A DNA stretch of 64,000 nt, taken from the NCBI GenBank assembly GCA_014728115.1, contig WJME01000161.1, positions 1 through 64,000 on the forward strand. The letters run 5' to 3'. This document shows, piece by piece, positions 45,293 through 53,593 of the stretch; the stretch's first letter is position 1, and every line of letters begins with the position of its first letter. A program made the position numbers and the translations under genes. This stretch comes from Candidatus Zhuqueibacterota bacterium (GTDB lineage Bacteria; Zhuqueibacterota; Zhuqueibacteria; Residuimicrobiales; Oceaniaggregativiventaceae). Under the pieces are notes generated by a model. The model was not told the DNA's origin. It searched no databases and worked only from the letters and a program-made list of their open reading frames with translations.

Positions 45293-46582
45293 TTATTTCG
45301 TTTTCAGAAAATGGTCTTTGATTTCCTGCAGTTCGCGGTCGCCAATGGCGATGAGGCCCCCGAGTTGGGTGGCATCGATGAGGGAATGAGCGCTGAATTC
45401 AGCCACTTCGAGACGATCAAAGGCCTGCAGCAGTGAATCGCCGACCGCAAAAATGGCATCGTTTTCCAGCAACACGACCGGAGTATCATTGCTGACCATG
45501 GCAGAGAGCTGACTGTGGTCCGTGATCTGGGGACCAAAGGGCATCTTGGGGATATCTCTGAGCAAGAGATAACTTTCAGGAATGGAACGGGTATCGAACG
45601 TACCGGAACTGACGCTGAATGCTGTGGCATTGGGGGCCTGGGCCGAGACAATGGCCTGGATGTCAGGATGATCGCGATAGATGCGGTCGTGCAACAGCAC
45701 CGACCGGCTGGGCCATTTTCCTCGCTCACGCCGTGCATCATCGATGAGCACGATATCCTGGATCTCCAAAAGCCTGCGATCCATGCCTGTCGGAGTGATG
45801 AGAAAGAGGTTGTCCCTGACACGCACCGAGACCACTCCCTCGGTGGCGGTCATGAGCTGGCGGTCATAGGCACGATGCACGATTTCGATGATATGCCGGC
45901 GATAGGCTTTTTCGCGGTTACTGTGACTGGCGGGATCGAATTCCGGAAGATGGTGCCGAGTATGCCGGAACAGCTGCAACTGCTCATCCGTCAGCTCGCG
46001 GATCTCACCCAGGGTAGCGGCCTTGATTGCCAGCCGGGCACAGAAATCCAGCGTCTCAAAACGATGGAACGCATCCAGCACACTGGTTCCGCCGCAGACC
46101 ACACCATGGTTTTCCATGATAATGGCATCGAATCCCTGAGCAAAGGTTTCGGCGATATGCTGACCCAGCTTTGTGCTGCCTGGCAGAGCATAGGGGGCAT
46201 AGCCGATGCGTCCGCAGATCTCGCTCGCTTGCGGGATGATGCGAATCGGCGGCACCTGGCGCACGATGCTGAACGACACCAGCGCACTGGGATGCGCATG
46301 CACGAGTCCCCGCAAATCCGGTCGCGCCTCATAAATCGCCTGATGAAAAGGCAGCTCTGACGACGGCTTGTGCAACCCCTTGACCGTGCCATCGGCCTTG
46401 ACGCGGACGATATCGTCCCAGCGCAAGGATCCTTTGTCCACACCGGCCGGCGTGATCCAGATATCCCCCTTTTCATCGCGAATCGACAGATTGCCTCCGG
46501 ATGTGGTGGTCATGCCATAACCATACACGCGCTGCATCAGCAACGTGAGAAGCTCTTTGGGGTGTGTCAGGGTGTAGTGCAT
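45293..46582 (-). CDS. Class II aldolase/adducin protein with degenerate second domain
   Basis: A 429-residue fusion of two class II aldolase/adducin domains (about 1-215 and 225-429). The first has the catalytic set: GGNLSIRD, SSE (E76), zinc ligands H95, H97 and H159 (GLVHAHPSA, ENHGVV). The second has lost them: SAQAPNA replaces the HAHP site, SRS replaces SSE and END replaces ENH, although its fold landmarks remain. So only the N-terminal half is likely active, on a sugar phosphate such as a fuculose-, rhamnulose- or ribulose-1-phosphate type. AAAGGTG precedes the ATG. Next to an SDR and a rhamnosidase, it fits deoxy-sugar breakdown. Confidence 0.85.
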   Translation of the reverse strand: MHYTLTHPKELLTLLMQRVYGYGMTTTSGGNLSIRDEKGDIWITPAGVDKGSLRWDDIVRVKADGTVKGLHKPSSELPFHQAIYEARPDLRGLVHAHPSALVSFSIVRQVPPIRIIPQASEICGRIGYAPYALPGSTKLGQHIAETFAQGFDAIIMENHGVVCGGTSVLDAFHRFETLDFCARLAIKAATLGEIRELTDEQLQLFRHTRHHLPEFDPASHSNREKAYRRHIIEIVHRAYDRQLMTATEGVVSVRVRDNLFLITPTGMDRRLLEIQDIVLIDDARRERGKWPSRSVLLHDRIYRDHPDIQAIVSAQAPNATAFSVSSGTFDTRSIPESYLLLRDIPKMPFGPQITDHSQLSAMVSNDTPVVLLENDAIFAVGDSLLQAFDRLEVAEFSAHSLIDATQLGGLIAIGDRELQEIKDHFLKTK

Positions 46583-46644
46583 TTTTCACCTTTATGCTTG
46601 TGTGAATGTCGGGAGTGAGGGAAAAGAGAGAGGGAGTGACTGAG

Positions 46645-46705
46645 TGACTGAGAGACAAAGAGATGAAAAAAGTATATTGTCATTCATCTCTTTGTCTCTC
46701 AGTCA
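46645..46705. repeat. Long perfect inverted repeat
   Basis: Perfect 23-base arms at 46645-46667 and 46683-46705 around a 15-base loop, between the DUF1080 and aldolase genes. There is no T tract on either strand, and GAGTGACT units repeat just before the first arm. It could be a REP-type element or a transcript-stabilising hairpin. Confidence 0.8.
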
Positions 46706-46739
46706 TTTTCCATCTCCTTCCTCCCTCTCCGGATCATTA

Positions 46740-47495
46740 TTACAGCTCCCTGATCCAGATATTCCGATAACTGACCGGATCCGAATGATCCTGCAGCACG
46801 ATGGGCTCATGGTCACTGTGCGGTTCGTATTGGGGCTGGCCTTTATAGACGGTGGGACCCCTGAGTTCAGAGTGGTTCTGTACCAGCACACCGTTATGCA
46901 ATACCGTCATATAGGCCGGTGAGACCACGTTACCGTCGCTGTCGAATTTCGGAGAGGTATAGATAATGTCATAGGTCTGCCATTCGCCGGGTTTGCGGCT
47001 GGCATTGACCAGAGGCATAACTTGTTTATAGAGACTGCCGGCCTGTCCGTTTGAATAGGTGCGGTTATCGTAAGAATCGAGCACCTGCAACTCGTAGCGG
47101 CCCTGCAAAAAGATCCCACTGTTGCCGCGTCCCTGGCCTTCGCCCTCGACCTCGGCCGGCGTGCGCCATTCCACATGCAGCTGGCAATCGCCGAATCCCT
47201 GTTTGGTGCGAATAGAGCCGGTCTTTTTCACCACAGTCATGGCACCGTCCCCGAGGTTCCACTTTACGGGCTCGCCATTTTCGTGTTCCCAGTTGGAAAA
47301 ATCCGTGCCGTCGAACAGCACGATGGCATCGGACGGCGGGGCCGTGAGCTCGCCCGGGGTCACCACGTCGGGTTCCGGTTCCCAGACTTCGGTCTCTTTG
47401 GGATCCGGACCCTCGTCCTGCTGCGCACACATGACCACAAAGATCCCGGCCAGCATCAATATCACAATTTGTAACAACATGGTTTTTCCTTTCAT
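46740..47495 (-). CDS. DUF1080 (3-keto-disaccharide hydrolase-like) lipoprotein
   Basis: A 251-residue lipoprotein (lipobox FVVMC23). The DUF1080 jelly-roll core is plain: AIVLFDGTDFSNWEHENGEPVKWNLGDGAMTV, FGDCQLHVEWRTP, RGNSGIFLQGRYELQVLDSY and VSYRNIWIREL. DUF1080 domains are concanavalin-like folds, some of them 3-keto-disaccharide hydrolases acting after periplasmic oxidation of sugars. That fits the exported Gfo/Idh enzymes in this window. AGGAG precedes ATG 47495. It lies between the GH106 gene (upstream) and the aldolase gene. Confidence 0.85.
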   Translation of the reverse strand: MKGKTMLLQIVILMLAGIFVVMCAQQDEGPDPKETEVWEPEPDVVTPGELTAPPSDAIVLFDGTDFSNWEHENGEPVKWNLGDGAMTVVKKTGSIRTKQGFGDCQLHVEWRTPAEVEGEGQGRGNSGIFLQGRYELQVLDSYDNRTYSNGQAGSLYKQVMPLVNASRKPGEWQTYDIIYTSPKFDSDGNVVSPAYMTVLHNGVLVQNHSELRGPTVYKGQPQYEPHSDHEPIVLQDHSDPVSYRNIWIREL

Positions 47496-47717
47496 TTCTC
47501 TCTCCTGTTTCCAGTGCTCGTTTTAGGCTCTTGTTCTAAACGCAGAGTTCTCAGAGAACAAACATGGACGCAGAGAAAAAACAGGAACAACGGATACTAA
47601 ACCATTCGAATAACTCCATACACCCCTCTTTTCCCTCATTTTTTCTCTGCGGCCTCTTCGTTAAAGCTCTATGCTCTATGCTCTATGCCCTATGCCCTTT
47701 GCCCTTTGCCCTGAGAT
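47496..47717. repeat. Intergenic heptamer tandem repeat and inverted repeat
   Basis: Seven head-to-tail 7-base units at 47666-47714 change stepwise from GCTCTAT (three copies) through GCCCTAT to GCCCTTT (two) and GCCCTGA, ending 3 bases from the GH106 stop codon. A perfect 13-base inverted repeat (CGCAGAGAAAAAA at 47569-47581 and its complement at 47639-47651) lies to the left. Confidence 0.7.
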
Positions 47718-50700
47718 TTATTCAGCAACCGCGACCACGTTCACCGGCCCCATCAACCCCGATTCCTGTAACGGGTCATCGGCCTCATAGAAATCAAAAG
47801 TACTAAAGGCATACCGGTCAGTTGGCCGGGACTCGTTTTCCAGAATCCACTCCGGCCACTGGCCCTTCTCAATGCCGTCATCCGGATACTGCTCGTCGCC
47901 GATGAGCCGGTTAGCCCAGAGATTGGCCACTTTGATTTCCAGCTGATTGGTGCCGCTCTTGACCGCTCCAGTAATTTCAATGCACCAGGGAGCGGTCCAT
48001 ACACCGCCCAGGTTTTTACCGTTACACGTGACCTCTGCCAGACCCTTGATCGTTCCCAATTGCAGATAAAATCGGGTATTCCGGTCAGCCGAAAACTCGA
48101 ACGATTTTTCATAGGTGGCGATACCGGAATAATATTTGATCCCCTGCTCCGGATGGGTAGACCAGTCCTGTAACCGCTTAAAGGTGATCCGTTCCGGTCC
48201 GCCCCACTGCGGATCGAATGAGACCTCCCAGGAGCCCTGGAGTGTGGTGACAAGGGTGGTATCTGGGAAATTTTTGTCTGCCTGAATCGGTTCTGCTGGT
48301 TCGGCATTTTTTGTAAAAACCACAAAATAGCTCTGATGCCCATAAAAGGTCAGTGGAATCGAGGTGCGATTTCCCTGTGATCGGAACTGAGCGAGCGGTC
48401 GTATTTCACCGGTCACGGGATCCCACAGCTCTGGCTGGCCATTTGCCCGAAAGATACACTCTGCCTGCACAGGCCGGTTCGAGGGATTGGAGACAAAATA
48501 GAGTTCCAGATCCGTATCCCGCCGGTGCGTATAGCGCAGGGGTACATCGGACTCGAAATCGCGTTCACAGTCGAGTTGCTGCAGAATCGCAGCAGTGACG
48601 TCGTAATGGGGATAAAGACCGAGCGAATCCTCGGGGGCTAGCACCTTTCCGTGATAGACCGTGCCCTTTCCATAATGACGGTTTACCAACAGATCAGAAG
48701 AGGGCTCACTTCCCCAGAGCGTTTCGACCGCAGACTGGACGTCAGCATCGCATTGCGGATAATTGACCAGACTGGGAGATTGCCTTGGCGGTTGTCCCAC
48801 CACGATGGCACCGGCTCTTACAAGGTCCCTGATCTTGTTGATCAACTCTGGAGTCATGGTGGGTGTAGAAGGAAGCACCAGCAGCCGGTAAGAGGCGCCA
48901 CCGGGAAAGACGATACGGTTCTCCTCGACCGAGGCCAGTTCGGTCAGCATTTCCGGGGCACAGCCATCAAAATTATACCCTCTGCGATCCGGCAAAATCT
49001 CGCTGCCGGCCAGTGCCGATGCCGGTGGCCGGAACACATGCGGGGCCCCCTCGGGGGTCAGATAGAGAATATCTGCCACGGTTCTGCCCTGCTGCAGCAG
49101 ATGCGAACAGCGTGAGATATAGGTATGATAATCGGAAACCAGCGGCCACCAGGTCTGACCGCGATCCCAGTGCACACCATATCCCCCCATGGTCATGCCC
49201 GGACGCCGTTCCTCTCCCAGCGGCTTGTGCGCAAACGTATGATAGACAAAATGATTGATGCCGGAGCAAAAGGCCCAGTCGCCCTGATTTTTCATGTTGG
49301 CCGGATACGAGATATAGCCCTCTTGTCCCCATCCCGAGGTAAACGCCTCAGCCGCCACCACCGGCCGGCCCATGACATGTCCTATGGAAGTGGCTTCGAT
49401 GCAGCTGTAGGTGGTGTTGAATCCCATGCCCTCGTTCCAGAATTCGCACATGGGCACATCGGCCAGTGACCCCAGCACCAGATCTGCGCAGGGATTCATG
49501 TCATAGGGCTCGATCGAGAGTCCCATACCATATCGCCGGGCAATGGCTTTGATATGTCCGGCATGATAGTCCATGACCAGTTCTTGCGCGGTGAGCCGTA
49601 CATCCCACAAGAACCGCTCGCTCAGTTCACGACTGTCCACGACCCGGCCGCTATAGACCGGCAGCCAGTTAAACGGATCATAGCCGCGGCGTCGGATAAA
49701 TTCCTCACAAAAGCCGGCGGTCCAGTTTTGCGCACCCATTTCCCAGGAATCCATATGCAGCATGGTCCATCCGGAGGTCGAGTGTCTGGTACTGTGACCG
49801 GCTTTATTCAGGAGCTTGCCGAGAAACTCGTCAAAATGGGCATTAAAGGCAGTGGTATCGAATTTGTCGCACTCGAAGCCAAGTCCGGGCTGCGGCGCAG
49901 GTCGAGTCACAGCGCCATTATTGCGCGCGCCGAACCGCATGATCGTCCACTTGCCCTCTGGCACTTGCCATTGCAGCCTGCCCTTCCCATCAAGCGATGC
50001 GGACAGATCGACAATGTTTTCTTTGTCGATGCCCGACGGGCCAGGGTCGCCATCCGGTGAAACCGGAGCCGCTAACCAGGGTTTGACATGAGGCCGGGAA
50101 GAATAGGGTGCCCGGTAGACGAGCGCTTTCTCATCGATATCCTCGATCCGTGCCCCGGTCTCGGGAGTGGGAAACGCGAGCACAGCCACATCTTTATAAA
50201 ACGCTTGCCATTGTTCTCGCAAGGTGTCGGTCAACACTCGCTCACCGAAATAAGGTCGCCGGGGCTCGGGCACCGGCAAGGCTCGGTCGACGGTCACAGG
50301 CCCGTCGACCTCGATCGAGCTGGACACCAGATGCTGCATGGACTGTTCAGGTCTGACCCAGGGCCCGCCGCTGCCGCTCCAGCCGGGTCCCACTCCCATG
50401 GTCATGCGGATCCCCAGTCGTTCAGCCTCTTGCACGGCATGTACAAAGATCTTTTGCCAGTCCGGACTCAAAAAATCCACTTTCCCCCGTGGCACCCCGA
50501 CATTGACTTCGAGAAACACCACATGCCCGATACCAGCCTCTTGCATGGATTCGAGGTCAGCGGTGATGGCTTGCTTGTCCAGATTGCCATCCATGAAATA
50601 CCAGTACACCCCCGGCCGGGCCGAGTCGGGCGGAGTATGGAATTCCAGGTGCAATCTCTGATTTTCCGATGAGCCCTTGCATCCCAGGCAAATCAGAACA

Positions 50701-50729
50701 AGAATCAACAATGAGCTAGCGTTTCGCAT
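47718..50729 (-). CDS. Glycoside hydrolase, GH106-like alpha-L-rhamnosidase
   Basis: A 1003-residue lipoprotein (LICLGC17). The N-terminal region has the GH106 hallmark PPDSARPGVYWYFMDGNLDKQAITADLESMQEAGIGHV, then a TIM barrel with MGVGPGWSGSGGPW and YDMNPCADL, and C-terminal beta-sandwich domains (FYLQLGTIKGLAEVTCNGKNLGGVWTAPWCIEI). GH106 enzymes remove alpha-L-rhamnose from rhamnogalacturonan and similar polymers. It should work at the cell surface or in the periplasm. GC content is clearly higher than in the TonB locus. No Shine-Dalgarno is obvious before the ATG. A heptamer repeat lies just past the stop. Confidence 0.85.
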   Translation of the reverse strand: MRNASSLLILVLICLGCKGSSENQRLHLEFHTPPDSARPGVYWYFMDGNLDKQAITADLESMQEAGIGHVVFLEVNVGVPRGKVDFLSPDWQKIFVHAVQEAERLGIRMTMGVGPGWSGSGGPWVRPEQSMQHLVSSSIEVDGPVTVDRALPVPEPRRPYFGERVLTDTLREQWQAFYKDVAVLAFPTPETGARIEDIDEKALVYRAPYSSRPHVKPWLAAPVSPDGDPGPSGIDKENIVDLSASLDGKGRLQWQVPEGKWTIMRFGARNNGAVTRPAPQPGLGFECDKFDTTAFNAHFDEFLGKLLNKAGHSTRHSTSGWTMLHMDSWEMGAQNWTAGFCEEFIRRRGYDPFNWLPVYSGRVVDSRELSERFLWDVRLTAQELVMDYHAGHIKAIARRYGMGLSIEPYDMNPCADLVLGSLADVPMCEFWNEGMGFNTTYSCIEATSIGHVMGRPVVAAEAFTSGWGQEGYISYPANMKNQGDWAFCSGINHFVYHTFAHKPLGEERRPGMTMGGYGVHWDRGQTWWPLVSDYHTYISRCSHLLQQGRTVADILYLTPEGAPHVFRPPASALAGSEILPDRRGYNFDGCAPEMLTELASVEENRIVFPGGASYRLLVLPSTPTMTPELINKIRDLVRAGAIVVGQPPRQSPSLVNYPQCDADVQSAVETLWGSEPSSDLLVNRHYGKGTVYHGKVLAPEDSLGLYPHYDVTAAILQQLDCERDFESDVPLRYTHRRDTDLELYFVSNPSNRPVQAECIFRANGQPELWDPVTGEIRPLAQFRSQGNRTSIPLTFYGHQSYFVVFTKNAEPAEPIQADKNFPDTTLVTTLQGSWEVSFDPQWGGPERITFKRLQDWSTHPEQGIKYYSGIATYEKSFEFSADRNTRFYLQLGTIKGLAEVTCNGKNLGGVWTAPWCIEITGAVKSGTNQLEIKVANLWANRLIGDEQYPDDGIEKGQWPEWILENESRPTDRYAFSTFDFYEADDPLQESGLMGPVNVVAVAE

Positions 50730-50773
50730 ATAATACCCAGTATAAACTTATCTCCAGGAGGCTCATGAACTGT

Positions 50774-51370
50774 CTAGTAATGCCCCACGATTTGCGTCAA
50801 CACGATCTTTTCATGGTCTTGTAACTGCATCAGTGCGTGCAATTTATCCCGGTCCACCAGGCCCAGAACCACAGAGCCCAGATTGGCGGCAGCACAATAG
50901 AGGTACACATTCTGACTGATATAGCCCGTATCCACCCAGGCGCTGAACCGTTGCGCCTCTTTATTTCTCACATACGGACTGGTCATTCTCGATAAATCCG
51001 CTACAAAAACGAGTCCCATGGGCGCTGATTTCATGATTTTCTGTGTGCCGATGTGTTCGCGGAGATCCTCGGCGAGCATGTGGATCAGTTCATGAGGTTC
51101 TTCGTGATATAAAAACACGCCGTTTTTCAGCAGCACATAGACTCTGATTTCCTGAGAGTTGCATGCCGAAGGTGCGGTTCGTTTACTTTTGGTTCTGGCA
51201 TTGCCCGGTTTCGTCATTCCACAGGCGGCCCACAGGAGGTTGGACAGGTCTTGTTCGGAAACGGGTGTGTCGCTCCACCGCCTTGTCGACCGTCGCGAGG
51301 CCAGTGCCTTCATCAACGGAAAATCGAGATCGAGTTGTGGGTCGGGTAATTTGATATTGGGGTGCATCAT
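50774..51370 (-). CDS. SagB-type nitroreductase family protein
   Basis: A 198-residue FMN-binding nitroreductase-fold protein. RRSTRRWSDTPVSEQDLSNLLWAACGM at residues 26-52 is the SagB/ThcOx-like FMN site, and DTGYISQNVYLYCAAANLGSVVLGLVD near 140-166 the conserved second half. Stand-alone members of this group oxidise or reduce small substrates; true SagB partners in bacteriocin gene clusters are absent here. Two ATGs in a row (51370, 51367) follow AAGG. It lies upstream of the GH106 gene on the same strand with a 44-base gap. Confidence 0.85.
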   Translation of the reverse strand: MMHPNIKLPDPQLDLDFPLMKALASRRSTRRWSDTPVSEQDLSNLLWAACGMTKPGNARTKSKRTAPSACNSQEIRVYVLLKNGVFLYHEEPHELIHMLAEDLREHIGTQKIMKSAPMGLVFVADLSRMTSPYVRNKEAQRFSAWVDTGYISQNVYLYCAAANLGSVVLGLVDRDKLHALMQLQDHEKIVLTQIVGHY

Positions 51371-51490
51371 CAGCCTTGTTTATAGGGTTTATGGGAGTAA
51401 TAAAAGTCAAAGTCGGGCGAATTGTTGTTTATCAACCGTCCCTTGTGCAGACAGCACAAAAATTTATATGGGTCAGCAATGATTATCATA

Positions 51491-52339
51491 CTATTTTAAC
51501 AATACTACTTTTTGAGCGAATCTTTTTTGACCTGCCTGCAAAATGAGCAAGTAGGTTCCACTGGCAAAATGAGACGCATCCAGCACGACCGAATGATGAC
51601 CGGCTGCGACCGTTTGATTTAAAAGGACTTTATGAATTCGCCCATTCATGTCCGCCAACAAGAGTTTCGTGGGTACCTCTCTGTCGAGTGTAAATTCGAC
51701 GGTCGTTGTTTGGTTGAACGGATTGGGATAGTTGGGTCGCAAAGAGATCTGTGGGGCGGGACTCGTAGGGTCGGCTAGTACAGTTGTAATCTGTTGACCG
51801 TCGATTACGGCCGAATCCAATACATGAAAAATGCCCATTCCGTTTCCTCTTTCGATCATTCCCAGGCCCGGGGCAAACCGGCAATATTGTTCTTCATCGA
51901 TCGCATTTGGGTCGTCAAATGTAAAATCGATGCAATGTTCATAAAGACCGAATTTCGTTTCAGAGGAAATGTCTCGGTTAATCTTTACGACATAGGTGTG
52001 GTACTCATTCGGCTTGAATAGATAGCTATCGGATTCTGCGAGGGTAAAATCAAACCACAAACACTTTTCACCCTCGATGATTTTCCAAATATTGCCCAGA
52101 CTGTCAGCACAGATCAGATCCGCTGTTTCCAGATCAGAGCCATAGTAAAAACAGGTATTCCCGGCCATATGGAGCGAATCGAGGATCTTGATGGGCAGGC
52201 CCGGATGATCGATTCCGATTTCACGATAGGTCCACGAATTGCCGATCGACAAGGGAAAATAATCCTGTGAATTGACCGACGTCGTACAGACCAGACTAAA
52301 GAGAACGACTAGAATTTTTATATTCTTGTAAATGTCCAT
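51491..52339 (-). CDS. Secreted protein with sorting tail
   Basis: A 282-residue exported protein. Signal peptide about 1-24; the middle has SIGNSWTYREIGIDHPG and DSLGNIWKIIEGEKCLWFDF, a repeat-rich type common among FCB-group secreted proteins; the C-terminal sorting domain starts RPNYPNPFNQTT near 200 and ends FAQKVVLLK. No catalytic domain is recognised. AAGGA precedes the ATG. A second, broken copy of part of this gene is found at 58202-58250, so it belongs to a small family. Confidence 0.75.
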   Translation of the reverse strand: MDIYKNIKILVVLFSLVCTTSVNSQDYFPLSIGNSWTYREIGIDHPGLPIKILDSLHMAGNTCFYYGSDLETADLICADSLGNIWKIIEGEKCLWFDFTLAESDSYLFKPNEYHTYVVKINRDISSETKFGLYEHCIDFTFDDPNAIDEEQYCRFAPGLGMIERGNGMGIFHVLDSAVIDGQQITTVLADPTSPAPQISLRPNYPNPFNQTTTVEFTLDREVPTKLLLADMNGRIHKVLLNQTVAAGHHSVVLDASHFASGTYLLILQAGQKRFAQKVVLLK

Positions 52340-52431
52340 CTTTTATCCTTTTTATTGTCAAAGACCTACCGGCCAGTAACCCACAGGACAAGTCTCCAGT
52401 TCCGGATAAAGAGTTAATATTTTTAAAAAGT

Positions 52432-52806
52432 TTAACACATTGCCTTTTTATAATGATTCAGAATAGTTTGGTCCTTTGTCATGAGTATATTTTGATTGAT
52501 ATCTGCATTTGCTACGATTATCCGATCAAACGGATCCCGAGTCCACGAATACTCTAGAGCATTACTCATGATGGTATTAAAGTTTTTATCACAGATTTTC
52601 AGCCCGATTCTATCCGATAGATCAGAAACGATTAACTTTGCGTCATCGGTGATCCGTTGAATTTCAAACAAGTATTGTAATTCCAAGCGTACGATGGGTG
52701 AAATCAAGACTTGATTATCATTGATCAAATCCCTGGATTGTTTGGTCAATTTTTCAACTTTTCCCGCATATAACCACACGACAATATGGGTATCAAGGTA
52801 AATCAA
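52432..52806 (-). CDS. vapC: PIN-domain toxin (VapC)
   Basis: A 124-residue PIN-domain ribonuclease. The acidic residues of the active site are D5 (MIYLDTHIV), E42 (SPIVRLELQYLF), D93 (SWTRDPFDRIIVAN) and D in MTKDQTIL. VapC toxins cut tRNA or rRNA unless bound by the antitoxin. The start is TTG at 52806, backed by a strong AAGGAGGT, and overlaps the antitoxin gene by 14 bases. Confidence 0.88.
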   Translation of the reverse strand: MIYLDTHIVVWLYAGKVEKLTKQSRDLINDNQVLISPIVRLELQYLFEIQRITDDAKLIVSDLSDRIGLKICDKNFNTIMSNALEYSWTRDPFDRIIVANADINQNILMTKDQTILNHYKKAMC

Positions 52807-53029
52807 GATTCACCTCCTTTTCCCAGCTGATATCTACCAGTTCATCAGGATTTCCCTTGATGACATGGGGTCTTTTAACCAAATTTTGTAGTTTATCCAC
52901 TTTTTCTGCGGGTATGATTTTGAGTTTCCTCCCTCCCTTATTGACCTCAAGAGGAATGCCGGTTTCCAATACCTCATCGAGTAATTTATATATATTTCCC
53001 CTTAACTCAGTTACAGAGATTGTCTTCAT
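52793..53029 (-). CDS. Phd/YefM-type antitoxin (VapB role)
   Basis: A 78-residue antitoxin starting MKTISVTELRGNIYKLLDEVLETGIPLEV, the Phd/YefM DNA-binding fold, with a C-terminal tail (NPDELVDISWEKEVNLDLP) that should wrap the toxin. ATG 53029 is chosen over 53080 because GGAGAAAAGCT precedes it. It would bind its own promoter upstream and neutralise the PIN toxin that follows. Confidence 0.85.
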   Translation of the reverse strand: MKTISVTELRGNIYKLLDEVLETGIPLEVNKGGRKLKIIPAEKVDKLQNLVKRPHVIKGNPDELVDISWEKEVNLDLP

Positions 53030-53593
53030 AGCTTTTCTCCTCAAACAAGTGCGTACGTCAAGCAAGCCCCATGCGTACATGGTATGGAGAAATAGTCTTT
53101 AAATCAAGGAAAATTTTTGACCGTGGTGACAGTGATATTTCGACCTCAATCGTGTACGTGTTTTGTATTGGTTCCTTTATGCTCTCGTATTAAATCAGCT
53201 TCTCACCTGTTCCCGGCTGCAGAAAAGGTGCACCGGTATACCCTTTAGCAGATGCCCCTGCAATCCAGCCGACCAGGCCCCCTCCTGCTGCACCGATCAC
53301 AGTGAAAAAATGCCTGACAACATGATCCGGGGCAGGATCTTTTGTCAGGCATGTGAGCGAACACAAGCCATACACCAATATTGCCGGCTAACCATGAATA
53401 TCACCGAAATACACAGTAAACAGAGCGATTTCATTAGCTTTCCGTTTAAAATTTATATTGAAACATGCTTTCTAACAACGAGACAGAAGAGTCACAATTC
53501 TTGATTAGTTTTCGTTACTAGACCTCGCAGCAACAGACAAGAGTTTATATCAAAATACTCGAGTCGCTTCCTGGTTCACATGAGGTTATGAAT
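53030..53593. other. Intergenic region with gene remnant
   Basis: 564 bases between the antitoxin and the two-propeller protein. It should hold the toxin-antitoxin promoter in its left part and contains the broken small lipoprotein described separately. The right 150 bases are AT-rich with no feature I can support. Confidence 0.5.
53190..53434 (-). pseudogene. Frameshifted small glycine-zipper lipoprotein
   Basis: An ATG at 53434 with GGAAAG before it opens a signal-like peptide (MKSLCLLCISVIFMVS) that stops after 29 codons. The frame shifted by one base continues as VYGLCSLTC (lipobox-like), then KDPAPDHVVRHFFTVIGAAGGGLVGWIAGASAKGY, a Gly-zipper membrane segment, ending at 53190. Joined, they would make an approximately 80-residue lipoprotein, so a frameshift is suspected. 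Alternatively the 62-codon frame is expressed from TTG 53378. Confidence 0.35.

Noticed and set aside
53163-53504. Plus-strand 113-codon Cys-rich frame
   Set aside because: It is antisense to the more convincing lipoprotein remnant and has no ribosome site.
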